In this document: in pieces, positions 1-7,708 of the stretch | Layout of the letters: each line of letters starts with the position of its first letter | Position numbering within the stretch: the stretch's first letter is position 1 | Source: Flavobacteriales bacterium | GTDB lineage: Bacteria; Bacteroidota; Bacteroidia; Flavobacteriales_D; CANHHI01 | Assembly: GCA_947460225.1 (NCBI GenBank) | Contig: CANHHI010000047.1 | Span: 1-10,757, forward strand | Length of the DNA stretch: 10,757 nt | Reading direction: 5' to 3' | Made by a program: the position numbers and the translations under genes | Notes under the pieces: model-generated | What the model was told of the DNA's origin: nothing | Databases searched by the model: none | Seen by the model: the letters and a program-made list of their open reading frames with translations, nothing else

Positions 1-169
1 ATAAGGTATTTTTGAGGTAATGCAAGAGCAAGTTTTCCCTCACATATACCCACGCCTCACTCGTCTTTCCTAAACTTTGGTAGCAAACCCAAAGAATAGG
101 GGAGAGCAGTAGCAAAAATGCTACCGCCAACGCAATATGCTTAAAATTTACGGCGTGTTTTATTGCCAT
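1..169 (-). CDS. Iron(III) ABC transporter permease, N-terminal fragment (cut by window edge)
   Basis: This is an open frame reading off the left edge: 56 codons from ATG at 169-167 with no stop. The peptide begins MAIKHAVNFKHIAL, has a first membrane segment at about residues 12-30 (rich in A, L, V and F, then SPILWVCYQSLG), and reaches LLLHYLKNTL at the edge. The [Y]LxNTL pattern after the first helix is typical of FbpB/FutB-type permeases of the binding-protein-dependent family, which form the inner-membrane channel for ferric iron. The start overlaps the last 10 bases of the upstream binding-protein gene in another frame, so the two are probably translationally coupled in one operon. An ATP-binding subunit may lie beyond the edge but cannot be seen. 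The family call rests on 56 residues plus context; the frame itself is well supported. Confidence 0.8.
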   Translation of the reverse strand, partial: MAIKHAVNFKHIALAVAFLLLLSPILWVCYQSLGKTSEAWVYVRENLLLHYLKNTL

Positions 170-1161
170 TTTGCTTGGTCAAAAATCGTTACCGCTACTC
201 GGCTGAAATTGCCCAATGTTTGCAAGCCCAAAGTGTCCATTTTAAAAGTACCCCAGTCTTGCATGACTTTTGGAATTTCGGCAGTTTTTACATTTGGAAA
301 TTCAAAATTAGTCGCCGCAATTTTTTCTTGTTGTTCTTTTTCCAATAAAAATGCGATGAGCTGTTTGGCGGCTTCCGAATGGGGAGCATATTGAGGAATA
401 GCCATACTGCTTATATTCACATGCGTTCCTGTTGTACTTTGATTTGGAAAGATAAGTCTAACCGATTTTGCCACTTCTATTTCTTGAGGGTTTTCGCTGT
501 GGAGCATGCCACCCACGTAATACGTATTCACGATAGCCACATCGCCAATTTTAGCCGCTAAATCTTTGAGTTGGTCTCGGTCATTGCCTTTGGGTTCACG
601 GGCAAAATTATCCACCACGGCTTTTGCCCAAGCGAGTGTGCTATCCTTGCCCCAATGTGCAACAAAACTTGCCATAAGTGCTTGGTTATAGCTATTTTCA
701 CTGCTTCTTGTCAGTACTTTGCCTTTCCAAAAGGGTTTAGCCAAATCTTGGTAGTTTTCCAAATCTACATTTTCATCTTTGCGCACAGCTAGTACCCGAG
801 CCCGAGCAGATAAGCCCACCCAAAAATGGTCTTGGTCTTGAAATATTAAGTTTTCTATGGCTGTATCTTGGTATTTTTGGAGTAAATTTTTGTTTTTTGC
901 TTGCGTTATCACGGCAATATCTGTGCTGATAAATAAATCCGCAGGGCATAATTTGCCTTCGCTGTCTATTTTTTGCAAGAGTTCATCACCTTTGCCTTTG
1001 CTCACAAGCACTTGAATACCCGTTTTTTGGGTAAACGCTTCATAGAGCTGTTCATCAACCGCATAATGCCTGCCACTGTAAACATGCACCACATTTTCTT
1101 GCTGCTTTGTGCAAGCACTGGCACAAAGTGCTACTGAGGATAAAAAATACAATAAACGCAT
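160..1161 (-). CDS. futA: Fe(3+) ABC transporter substrate-binding lipoprotein, FutA/FbpA family
   Basis: This 333-aa protein captures ferric iron on the outer face of the inner membrane and hands it to the permease encoded just downstream. The N-terminus is a lipoprotein signal with a lipobox ending ASAC, so Cys17 is the likely lipidated residue. The mature part follows FutA/IdiA closely: YSGRHY at 28-33, KGDELLQKI near 57-65, PADLFISTD near 73-81, FWKGKV at 144-149, SSENSYNQ at 153-160, NFAREPKGND at 185-194, NTYYVGG at 212-218 and a later FPNQ...GTHVN stretch. By family knowledge the iron ligands would be His32, Tyr33, Tyr158, Tyr214 and Tyr215, all present. Length is normal. The start at 1161 places the signal peptide at the very N-terminus. 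A TATGTTTG box lies about 25 bases upstream. I see no clear Fur box. Specificity for iron is inferred from the tyrosine ligands. Confidence 0.93.
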   Translation of the reverse strand: MRLLYFLSSVALCASACTKQQENVVHVYSGRHYAVDEQLYEAFTQKTGIQVLVSKGKGDELLQKIDSEGKLCPADLFISTDIAVITQAKNKNLLQKYQDTAIENLIFQDQDHFWVGLSARARVLAVRKDENVDLENYQDLAKPFWKGKVLTRSSENSYNQALMASFVAHWGKDSTLAWAKAVVDNFAREPKGNDRDQLKDLAAKIGDVAIVNTYYVGGMLHSENPQEIEVAKSVRLIFPNQSTTGTHVNISSMAIPQYAPHSEAAKQLIAFLLEKEQQEKIAATNFEFPNVKTAEIPKVMQDWGTFKMDTLGLQTLGNFSRVAVTIFDQAKWQ

Positions 1162-1185
1162 ACCATTTTAATTTTAGGCAAAGTT

Positions 1186-1193
1186 CAAACATA
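1186..1193 (-). promoter_or_regulatory. Candidate -7 promoter box of futA
   Basis: On the minus strand TATGTTTG matches the Bacteroidota -7 consensus TAnnTTTG exactly and lies 24 bases before the futA ATG, giving a 5' leader of roughly 15-20 bases. No convincing TTTG -33 element is found at the expected spacing, so the call rests on the -7 box and its position. Confidence 0.45.
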
Positions 1194-1234
1194 TTGCTTT
1201 GTTTTGCAATCGCATAAAAAAGGGATTTTAACAA

Positions 1235-1258
1235 AACGCCCTCCAAAAGGAGGGCGTT
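1235..1258 (-). terminator. Intrinsic terminator after the WG-like gene
   Basis: A perfect 10-bp GC-rich stem, AACGCCCTCC paired with GGAGGGCGTT, closes a 4-base loop. On the minus strand it is followed by TTTTGTTAAAA-type sequence. It begins 25 bases beyond the stop of the secreted-protein gene (1284) and lies before the futA promoter, so it separates the two minus-strand transcription units. Confidence 0.8.
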
Positions 1259-1283
1259 AAGTGCAAAAATGATAGTATTAAAA

Positions 1284-2333
1284 TTATTTAATTTCACCAT
1301 GTTGATCTAGAATGTAAACTTTGTTGTCTGCTGTTGTGCCAACAAGTACACCTGGACCTGAATCGCCTGGATTGTAGGTATATGCACCTACATAAGTAAA
1401 GCAAATACCACCATTAGGCAATTGTTTGTTTCTCAATTCTTTGACTTTATAATCCCAAAAACCCCATTGGTCATTTTGTTTTAAAAGCAAAGCGTCAGTA
1501 GGTTTTTTGTTTGGAATAAAGTCAATGGCTACAATTTCTTGGTATAAAGGAGCCAACACTTCGCTAACGCTAAGTACGTTGTTAGATAAAGAAACTTCTA
1601 AAAGCCCTTGTTTTCCATTCACAGTAGTAATTAAAAAATTGGTGGGTGGCACTTGTGCAATAGCCAAATCAGATACAGATTGATAGAAAAATCTATGCTG
1701 AGAAGATGCTACTGCCTCTCTTGGATCAAATAAACCCCACTTGTTACTGTTTTTATTTTGGGTTGTCCAAAAAGTTACAGGTGTTCCAGAAACAGTCATG
1801 ATAATTTTTTTGTAATCCACAATATCTAACAAATTTGTTTCAAAAAATGCTCTTAAAACAGATCGTAGATTTTCATTTTCCATCAAGATTTGTCTGCTTA
1901 TAGCAAATTTACCCATTGAACTGGTAACAAATACGTAATTACTTGGCAATATTGGTGCAGATATACCTAATGGAAAGAGGAGTTTATTTAAATCATCCGA
2001 ACTTAACACCGCCGCATCTAATATGTTACCCACACCAATGAGTTCTGTTACATACAAGTCAGTGCTTGCATCTACAAGTCCTGTGCTTGCTTTTGTTTTG
2101 TAGTTGATAGTTATTTTCCCCAATTTCAAATCGGTATTGGCATTGCTTGCCATGGTTGGCACAAATATTAAACCTCCTTTATGCTTCATGGGCACAAAAT
2201 TGTTCATATCCGCACGCGTTGGTGCGTCAAAAGCACTGTTGTAATAGGGGTTTCTTGGCATGGCTTGCGCTTGCACATACCCGCTAGCCATAAAGCTAGC
2301 AAGTGCTAATGTTAGGTGTTTAATCGTTTTCAT
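1284..2333 (-). CDS. Secreted protein of unknown function with WG-like beta repeats
   Basis: This is a 349-aa protein of unknown function. It starts with a Sec signal peptide (MKTIKHLTLALASFM...), with likely cleavage after VQA (22) or AQA (24), so it is exported to the periplasm or beyond. The second half contains regularly spaced units like the WG beta repeat (consensus roughly GKWGyiD): MGKFAIS at 140-146, KWGLFD at 198-203, KQGLLEV at 241-247, QWGFWD at 289-294 and NKVYILDQHGEIK at 337-349. Spacings are about 58, 43, 48 and 48 residues. Each unit is followed by hydrophobic and aromatic strands, as expected for a propeller-like or beta-solenoid fold. It is the second gene of a two-gene unit, 39 bases after the lipoprotein gene, and ends before a strong terminator. 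The WG assignment is by eye; the repeats are degenerate, so a general beta-propeller is an alternative. Confidence 0.7.
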   Translation of the reverse strand: MKTIKHLTLALASFMASGYVQAQAMPRNPYYNSAFDAPTRADMNNFVPMKHKGGLIFVPTMASNANTDLKLGKITINYKTKASTGLVDASTDLYVTELIGVGNILDAAVLSSDDLNKLLFPLGISAPILPSNYVFVTSSMGKFAISRQILMENENLRSVLRAFFETNLLDIVDYKKIIMTVSGTPVTFWTTQNKNSNKWGLFDPREAVASSQHRFFYQSVSDLAIAQVPPTNFLITTVNGKQGLLEVSLSNNVLSVSEVLAPLYQEIVAIDFIPNKKPTDALLLKQNDQWGFWDYKVKELRNKQLPNGGICFTYVGAYTYNPGDSGPGVLVGTTADNKVYILDQHGEIK

Positions 2334-2372
2334 GTTTTTTAATTTTTATTGTTGAATGATTCGGTTATTTTA

Positions 2373-3662
2373 TTACTTTCTATTTCCAGCAAGGTCAAAC
2401 ACATGGAAAACTTCATTTTTATCAGCACTTGTATTCCATTTTTTGTCTTTTTCACCTATTGCATAGGTTTTTCTTATACCTACAATTCTTTTGGTATCAT
2501 AAGTAGTATAGCTATAAAATATCAAGTCTTTATAACCATTAAGACCTGTGTATGAAGAGTTTGCAGTACCATTGAAATTATTATCTCCACCAGTATTTGT
2601 TTCTAGTTGGTAAATAACTTTATGTGGAATAGGGTCTGTGAACTTGTATAAAAAAAATCCAGCACCATCTAAAAATAGTTTAAGCAATTCAGTGCCTTCT
2701 ATTTTTTCTATGGTTTTAAATTTTTCATTGAGCAACATTCTTGTGTAATACAAGTTATCTATATCTTGATATACTTGTGTTAAACCTATGAACGTGTTGC
2801 CTTTTTCTTTTTTGGCAACAAAAACACCAGAACCATTAATGTGTTGTAAGTCTGTGTATTCAGGCGTTTCTGTTACCAAAAGTTTACCTGCACGGGCATC
2901 AAATATGGTGTATTTTTTTTCACTTTCAGAATCGTGAATATCATACACTGTACCTTCTGGATCTTGGTAACCAGCTCCGAGATACTGCACTTTAAACAAT
3001 TCTGTTGCATTATCTTGTGCAGAAATAGATGAAATACGTTCTACAATGTTATAAGGCAAAGGATTTACAGAGAAGAAAGTAAATAAATTGGTCTTTGCAT
3101 CTAGGCTCGTATTATACTCATAAAAGAAAATACCAAACTTAGAGGTAATAATGCCATAGTTTTTGGTATCTACAATCTTCAACACATTGGCAACAATAGT
3201 GTTTGTAATACCATTTAGATTACCTGGTTTAATGTAATCTTTCAGTGCAAGACCTGTTTTTGTAAAAAAATCTAACTTGTCAGTTGATTCGTTGGTTAGT
3301 CTGTGCAAGGTCAAAAATGGCGATAAATTAGGGTTAATAAATGTAATATTATTACCATCATTGCCACTAATATCTGGCATAAGCAGGCTGAAAGTACCAA
3401 ACAATCCTGCTTTACCATTGTTGTTATAACTACCAGACACTCCTTTCCATTTAAAAACGCTGAGTGTTTTCAGTACAGATTTGTTAAATTCTGCGTTGTA
3501 CGCATCGGTACTTGGATTAAGAACACCCGCTCTCAAGAGAGACCTGCTTGTCAAGCCTTCTTGCTCACTAGCCTGTGTGGGCTTAGGTTTACTTTTTTTA
3601 CATGCTCCCGAAAAAGCTAGACTTATGCCTAGACCGAGCATCAGATAAGATTTGTACTTCAT
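2373..3662 (-). CDS. Lipoprotein of unknown function, first gene of the WG-like pair
   Basis: This is a 429-aa protein I do not recognise. The N-terminus is a lipoprotein signal (MKYKSYLMLGLGISLAF, then SGAC), with Cys21 as the likely lipidated residue, followed by a Lys/Pro-rich linker (KKSKPKP). The acidic residues of the surface-export signal described in Bacteroidota lipoproteins are absent after the Cys, which slightly favours a periplasm-facing location. The rest is rich in aromatic and beta-type segments, with motifs resembling those of its downstream neighbour: GKAGLFG at 83-89, SKFGIFFYE at 175-183, KKYTIFDARAGK at 249-260 and NEVFHVFDLAGNRK at the C-terminus (416-429). The neighbour also ends in a similar unit (KVYILDQHGEIK). 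The two may therefore be diverged relatives or partners. A TACCTTTG promoter box lies 27 bases upstream of the start. No catalytic motif is visible. Confidence 0.65.
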   Translation of the reverse strand: MKYKSYLMLGLGISLAFSGACKKSKPKPTQASEQEGLTSRSLLRAGVLNPSTDAYNAEFNKSVLKTLSVFKWKGVSGSYNNNGKAGLFGTFSLLMPDISGNDGNNITFINPNLSPFLTLHRLTNESTDKLDFFTKTGLALKDYIKPGNLNGITNTIVANVLKIVDTKNYGIITSKFGIFFYEYNTSLDAKTNLFTFFSVNPLPYNIVERISSISAQDNATELFKVQYLGAGYQDPEGTVYDIHDSESEKKYTIFDARAGKLLVTETPEYTDLQHINGSGVFVAKKEKGNTFIGLTQVYQDIDNLYYTRMLLNEKFKTIEKIEGTELLKLFLDGAGFFLYKFTDPIPHKVIYQLETNTGGDNNFNGTANSSYTGLNGYKDLIFYSYTTYDTKRIVGIRKTYAIGEKDKKWNTSADKNEVFHVFDLAGNRK

Positions 3663-3688
3663 TTTGAAAAATGTTTAAAATTATACCG

Positions 3689-3696
3689 CAAAGGTA
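3689..3696 (-). promoter_or_regulatory. Candidate -7 promoter box of the lipoprotein/WG-like unit
   Basis: TACCTTTG on the minus strand matches TAnnTTTG exactly and lies 26 bases before the ATG at 3662. It is identical to the -7 box of the first initiator tRNA gene in this window. A clear -33 TTTG at the usual spacing is not seen. The rest of 3663-3795 is AT-rich, and I see no strong terminator hairpin for the DEAD-box gene that ends at 3796. Confidence 0.5.
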
Positions 3697-3795
3697 CAAA
3701 CTCAAAACACCAATTATGTTAAAGATACTTCATAGTTATTCGGTTTCTATAAACATACCTGAAAGTACTGCAAAATCAAATATTTTACAAAAAAT

Positions 3796-5070
3796 TTACT
3801 TTTTTTTAGGAGTATTTGTAAATTTTTGTTTCTTTTTGTGAAAAGCTCCTTTAAAATCTGGATTTTCTTTACGTTTGATTTGATCTATTTCACGTTCTAT
3901 TTCTATAATTTCTGGTTTTAAGGTTGGTTGCCCTTCAAAATCTGCATCAAGGGTTAAATATGCTATTTTTTTGTGCATCATTTCTTCAATTTTTGCCAAA
4001 TGTAAAACTTCTGCTTTGTTTGCAAAGGTAATAGAAATGCCAAAATCAAAGGCTCTGCCCGTTCTGCCAATGCGATGCACGTATTCCAAATAATCTAGTG
4101 GCACTTCAAAGTTAATCACGTGACTCACCTTGGGAATATCTATACCCCTTGCTGCAACATCTGTGCAAACCAATATATCTGCCTTGCCTTGCCTAAAGTC
4201 TTCCAAGCTGTTGATGCGTGTGTTTTGGGCTTTATTGGCGTGCAACACCCGTACTTGTCTGTCGGATTTCCGTTCAAGAAATTTAAACAAATTATCCGCC
4301 GTTGTTTTGTTGCGTGTAAAAATAATGACTTTGTGAAAGACTTCTTTATCTAATAGCAATCGCTCCAAATAATACACTTTGGACAAAAAATTGGGGAGTT
4401 TATAAGCAAACTGCGCCACATTATCCGAGGCACTGGCTTGTGGAGCCACCTCTATTTTGATGGGAAAAGCCAAAAAATCATCGGTTACTTTTTCCACTTT
4501 TTCTGGAAAAGTGGCAGAAAGCAAAAAGTTTTGGCGTTTTTTGTTGGGCAAAATTTCCAAAATATCATACAATTGCCCTCTAAATCCCATATCCAACATG
4601 CGGTCAGCCTCGTCCAAAACAAGTGTTTCCACTTTGCGCACGTTAATGGCTTTGAGTTGGTGCATCTCCAAAAGACGACCTGGCGTGCTTACCACAATAT
4701 CCGCACCTTTTGCCAAATTGGCAATTTGTATTTTTGCGCCCACGCCGCCATAGAGTGCAACCAAGCGCAAGTCCGTGTAAGCGATGAGTGCCAGCACTTG
4801 TTGCTCCACCTGCAACACAAGTTCTTTGGTAGGCACCAAAATCAGCGCACGAACAGGGTGTTCTGCCTTTGCACACCTTAATTTATGCAATATAGGAAGC
4901 AGATAGGCAGCGGTTTTGCCCGTGCCCGTCTGCGCAACCCCTATCACGTCCGCACCCGACATGGCTTTGGGAATTAAAAGCTCCTGTATGGGTGTGGTTT
5001 CGGTAAAGCCCATGTCCACCAAAGCCTTCAACAAGTTGGGGCTCAGTTTAAAATCTGAAAATACAGCCAT
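3796..5070 (-). CDS. rhlE: DEAD-box ATP-dependent RNA helicase, RhlE-like
   Basis: This 424-aa helicase unwinds short RNA duplexes using ATP in the cytoplasm; relatives act in ribosome assembly, RNA decay and cold adaptation. All family motifs are in order: Q motif with Phe4/Phe7 and Gln29, motif I AQTGTGKT at 46-53, Ia PTKEL at 80-84 (Lys in place of the usual Arg), GG at 108-109, TPGRL at 129-133, DEAD at 153-156, SAT at 185-187, IIFT at 249-252, TDVAARGID at 303-311 and HRIGRTGR at 332-339. After the two RecA-like domains comes a short basic tail ending in TPKKK, typical of RhlE-type proteins and probably an RNA-binding extension. The ATG lies one base after the der stop codon, so translation is probably coupled to der. 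Assignment to RhlE rather than another DEAD-box subfamily is by sequence resemblance (DEADRMLDMGF, the post-SAT region) and is less certain than the helicase call. Confidence 0.9.
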   Translation of the reverse strand: MAVFSDFKLSPNLLKALVDMGFTETTPIQELLIPKAMSGADVIGVAQTGTGKTAAYLLPILHKLRCAKAEHPVRALILVPTKELVLQVEQQVLALIAYTDLRLVALYGGVGAKIQIANLAKGADIVVSTPGRLLEMHQLKAINVRKVETLVLDEADRMLDMGFRGQLYDILEILPNKKRQNFLLSATFPEKVEKVTDDFLAFPIKIEVAPQASASDNVAQFAYKLPNFLSKVYYLERLLLDKEVFHKVIIFTRNKTTADNLFKFLERKSDRQVRVLHANKAQNTRINSLEDFRQGKADILVCTDVAARGIDIPKVSHVINFEVPLDYLEYVHRIGRTGRAFDFGISITFANKAEVLHLAKIEEMMHKKIAYLTLDADFEGQPTLKPEIIEIEREIDQIKRKENPDFKGAFHKKKQKFTNTPKKK

Positions 5071-5071
5071 T

Positions 5072-6379
5072 TTACTTGGTTCTAAAAAATAAAGAAAATG
5101 GAACGCCCGTTAGCTTAAAATGATGACGCATTTTATTTTCTAAAAAACGCTTGTAATTTTCTTTTACATACTGTGGGGAATTGCAATAAAAAGCAAAAGC
5201 CATGTTGTGCGTAGGCACTTGTTGAATATATTTAATATTGACAATTTTCCCTTTATACATCGGTGGCGGACATTTTTCTATCTCTTCCAACATCACTTTG
5301 TTGAGCTCCGAGGTTGGAATATGCTGGGTTTTGCTGTGATACACTTCCATGGCAATTTCCAAGGCTTTGTGTATGCGCTGTTTTTCAGTTACAGAAGTAA
5401 AAACAACAGGCACATCATTAAAAGGTGCAAGTTTTTCCAACAAATCTGCCTTGTAAGCGTCCAAGGTTTTGTGGTCTTTTTCCACCAAATCCCATTTGTT
5501 AATCACCACAACCACTCCACAACGACTCTCAATAATTTTATAAAAAATATTCAAATCCTGTTTTTGCACCCCTTCGGTAGCGTCTATCATAAATAAACAC
5601 ACATCGCTGTTGTCTATTGCCCTAAACGACCTAAGCACCGAGTAAAACTCTATATCTTCCTCTACTTTGCTTTTTTTGCGTATCCCAGCGGTATCCACCA
5701 AAATAAAATCAAAACCAAAGCCTTTGTAGCGGGTTTCTATGGCATCTCTTGTGGTGCCCGCCAAAGAAGTAACAATATTTCTATCGTGTCCCAAAAACGT
5801 ATTGATAATAGAAGACTTGCCTACATTGGGTTTTCCCACAACGGCTAAGCGTGGAATATTGCTCAAATCTTCGTTTTGCACATCTGCGGGCAGTAAAGTC
5901 AAGACATGGTCTAGTAAATCCCCAGTTCCGCTGCCGCTAATGGCAGAAATACCAAACAAAGAATCAAAACCAAAGCCATAAAACTCTGCAATTTGCATTT
6001 GTTTTTGCGCATCATCTACTTTATTTGCCACCACAATCACGGATTTCCCCCTTTTTCTCAGCAAAGCCGCTACGGCTTGGTCTAAGTCAGTTATACCCGT
6101 GGTTACATCAACGGCAAACAAAATAACTTCCGCCTCATCGATGGCAAGTTCCACTTGTTTTTTAATTTCTTGCTCAAAAATATCGGAGGAATTTTTGATA
6201 TACCCTCCAGTATCCACCACGGCAAAGGTTTTCCCTTGCCATTCTACTTGCCCATAATGCCTATCTCTGGTTACCCCACTTACGGATTCTACAATGGCGT
6301 GTCTTGACTCGGTGAGTCTATTGAATAACGTGGATTTTCCTACGTTTGGTCTGCCTACAATGGCTACTAAATGCCGCAT
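5072..6379 (-). CDS. der: Ribosome biogenesis GTPase Der (EngA)
   Basis: This 435-aa protein is the tandem-domain GTPase required for maturation of the 50S ribosomal subunit. The first G domain has GRPNVGKS at 9-16, TRD at 37-39, DTGG at 56-59, NKVD at 119-122 and SA at 145-146. The second has GKPNVGKS at 182-189, TTRD at 209-212, DTAG at 229-232 and NKWD at 294-297. A KH-like domain follows, from about 350 to the end. Two G domains plus a C-terminal KH-like domain are diagnostic of Der, and the length is normal. The gene starts 10 bases after the last base of the era stop codon and runs directly into the helicase gene, so it is the middle gene of a three-gene operon. No unusual residues were seen. 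Confidence 0.97.
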   Translation of the reverse strand: MRHLVAIVGRPNVGKSTLFNRLTESRHAIVESVSGVTRDRHYGQVEWQGKTFAVVDTGGYIKNSSDIFEQEIKKQVELAIDEAEVILFAVDVTTGITDLDQAVAALLRKRGKSVIVVANKVDDAQKQMQIAEFYGFGFDSLFGISAISGSGTGDLLDHVLTLLPADVQNEDLSNIPRLAVVGKPNVGKSSIINTFLGHDRNIVTSLAGTTRDAIETRYKGFGFDFILVDTAGIRKKSKVEEDIEFYSVLRSFRAIDNSDVCLFMIDATEGVQKQDLNIFYKIIESRCGVVVVINKWDLVEKDHKTLDAYKADLLEKLAPFNDVPVVFTSVTEKQRIHKALEIAMEVYHSKTQHIPTSELNKVMLEEIEKCPPPMYKGKIVNIKYIQQVPTHNMAFAFYCNSPQYVKENYKRFLENKMRHHFKLTGVPFSLFFRTK

Positions 6380-6388
6380 AATTTTATA

Positions 6389-7267
6389 TTATTGATACCC
6401 GAATTCTTTTAAATTTTGTTCATTTTCACGCCAATTGTCTTTCACTTTGACAAATAACTCCAAATATACTCTTTTTTGCAGAAAGTTTTCTATATCTTTT
6501 CTAGCTTTTGTGCCGAGTTCGGTTATTTTTTTGCCTTGATGCCCAATGATAATACCTCTTTGAGACTCTCTAACCACGTAAATCACGCATTTAATGTGCG
6601 TAATATTTTCTTTTTCCTTATAATCTTCTACAATAACCTCCGTGCAATAAGGAATTTCCTTTTCATAGAGTTTTAAAATCTTCTCCCGAACGATTTCCGT
6701 AATAAAAAACCGTGTTGGTCTATCTGAAATTTCTTCCGCTTCATAGTATGCAGGGTGTTCTGGCAACAATTCCACAATTCTTTTGTGCAAAAGCTCTAAA
6801 TTGGCTTTGTGCAGGGCAGAAATGGGCAGGATTTCAGCATTTGGCAAAGCCTCGTGCCACATCTCCACAATGCGTTCCAGCACTTCTTGTTCGGCTTGGT
6901 CTATTTTATTTATAAGTACCAAAACGGGCGTTTCGCTTTGTTTGACTTTTTCTAGGGTTTCCAAATGAGGCAATTCTTTTTCATAAATATCCGTTACCCA
7001 CAAAAGCACATCAGCATCGCTGAGTGCGCTGAGTGCGGCTTGCATCATTTTTTCCTGCAATTTATAATTGGCTTTGAGCAGTCCAGGCGTGTCAGAAAAA
7101 ACAATTTGATATTTTTCTTCGGTCAGAATGCCCAAAATTCTATGTCTTGTTGTTTGCGCTTTTGCATTTGCTATGCTTACGTGTTGCCCCATTAAGGCGT
7201 TGAGTAAAGTGGACTTGCCCACGTTTGGAGAGCCAATGATATTAACGAAACCTGCTTGATATTCCAT
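6389..7267 (-). CDS. era: GTPase Era (30S ribosome assembly)
   Basis: Era is an essential GTPase that binds the 3' end of 16S rRNA and helps mature the 30S subunit. Starting at the ATG at 7267 the protein has 292 aa, the usual family length. Motifs: GSPNVGKS at 12-19, TTRHRI at 39-44, DTPG at 59-62, NKID at 120-123, SAL at 150-152, and a C-terminal KH domain with GHQG at 242-245. The frame stays open upstream to 7372, but those 35 residues are Lys/Phe-rich, extend over the 16-bp direct repeats and towards the tRNA promoter, and are not family-like; MEYQAGFVNIIG is the expected N-terminus. It is the first gene of the era-der-helicase operon. Two 16-bp direct repeats sit immediately ahead of the start and may contain control elements. 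Confidence 0.96.
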   Translation of the reverse strand: MEYQAGFVNIIGSPNVGKSTLLNALMGQHVSIANAKAQTTRHRILGILTEEKYQIVFSDTPGLLKANYKLQEKMMQAALSALSDADVLLWVTDIYEKELPHLETLEKVKQSETPVLVLINKIDQAEQEVLERIVEMWHEALPNAEILPISALHKANLELLHKRIVELLPEHPAYYEAEEISDRPTRFFITEIVREKILKLYEKEIPYCTEVIVEDYKEKENITHIKCVIYVVRESQRGIIIGHQGKKITELGTKARKDIENFLQKRVYLELFVKVKDNWRENEQNLKEFGYQ

Positions 7268-7272
7268 GAATG

Positions 7273-7311
7273 ATAGGTAGAAATTTCCCGTAAAAATAGG
7301 TAGAAATTTCC
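7273..7311 (-). repeat. Two 16-bp direct repeats immediately upstream of era
   Basis: On the minus strand GGAAATTTCTACCTAT occurs twice (7311-7296 and 7288-7273), exact copies 23 bases apart start to start, the nearer ending 6 bases before the era ATG. Each contains the 8-bp palindrome GAAATTTC and a TACCTAT word resembling, imperfectly, the TAnnTTTG -7 box. They could be a tandem operator, a duplicated promoter segment, or elements of the 5' leader. The repeat is certain; the role is inference. Confidence 0.6.
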
Positions 7312-7339
7312 TTTTTTTCATTTTATTTTTCATTTTTTG

Positions 7340-7369
7340 TTTGGAATTGCAAAAAACTTCGTACCTTTG
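7340..7369 (+). promoter_or_regulatory. Promoter of first initiator tRNA gene
   Basis: A TTTG -33 element (7340-7343), an 18-base spacer and TACCTTTG (7362-7369) match the Bacteroidota housekeeping promoter. The mature tRNA 5' end is only 11 bases further on, so the primary transcript has a leader of a few bases at most. The same elements at the same spacing occur in the second copy, while the spacer between them has diverged. Confidence 0.85.
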
Positions 7370-7380
7370 CACTCAGAAAT

Positions 7381-7453
<73 letters not shown>

Positions 7454-7460
7454 CTTAGTC

Positions 7461-7493
7461 AAATCGTTCTAAATTTTTAGAACGATTTTTTTT
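7461..7493 (+). terminator. Intrinsic terminator of tRNA-fMet copy 1
   Basis: The arms AAATCGTTCTAAA and TTTAGAACGATTT form a perfect 13-bp inverted repeat (7461-7488) around a 2-base centre, so the real loop will take in some A-T pairs. A run of eight T (7486-7493) follows. It begins 7 bases after the tRNA. Confidence 0.85.
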
Positions 7494-7508
7494 ATTTTTC
7501 ATTTTTTG

Positions 7509-7538
7509 TTTGGAATTCAAAAAAAAGCTGTATCTTTG
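7509..7538 (+). promoter_or_regulatory. Promoter of second initiator tRNA gene
   Basis: TTTG (7509-7512), an 18-base spacer and TATCTTTG (7531-7538) repeat the architecture of the first copy exactly. The -7 box differs from copy 1 only at a degenerate position of TAnnTTTG. Confidence 0.85.
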
Positions 7539-7549
7539 CACTCAGAAAT

Positions 7550-7622
<73 letters not shown>

Positions 7623-7629
7623 CTTAGTC

Positions 7630-7660
7630 AATCGTTCTAAATTTTTAGAGCGATTTTTTT
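7630..7660 (+). terminator. Intrinsic terminator of tRNA-fMet copy 2
   Basis: The stem AATCGTTCTAAA / TTTAGAGCGATT contains one U-G wobble relative to copy 1 and is followed by seven T (7654-7660). It starts 7 bases after the tRNA and ends about 50 bases before the DUF2795 gene. Confidence 0.82.
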
Positions 7661-7708
7661 ATTTGACTATTTTTTTTTATTTTCGCATACAAATAGAACA
7701 ATTGAATT

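Noticed and set aside
4438..4881. 147-codon open frame on the plus strand
   Set aside because: It is antisense to the DEAD-box gene, whose motifs are complete on the other strand.
7268..7372. 35-residue N-terminal extension of Era in the same frame
   Set aside because: It is Lys/Phe-rich and unlike Era, covers the direct repeats and reaches the tRNA promoter region; the ATG at 7267 gives the normal family N-terminus and length.
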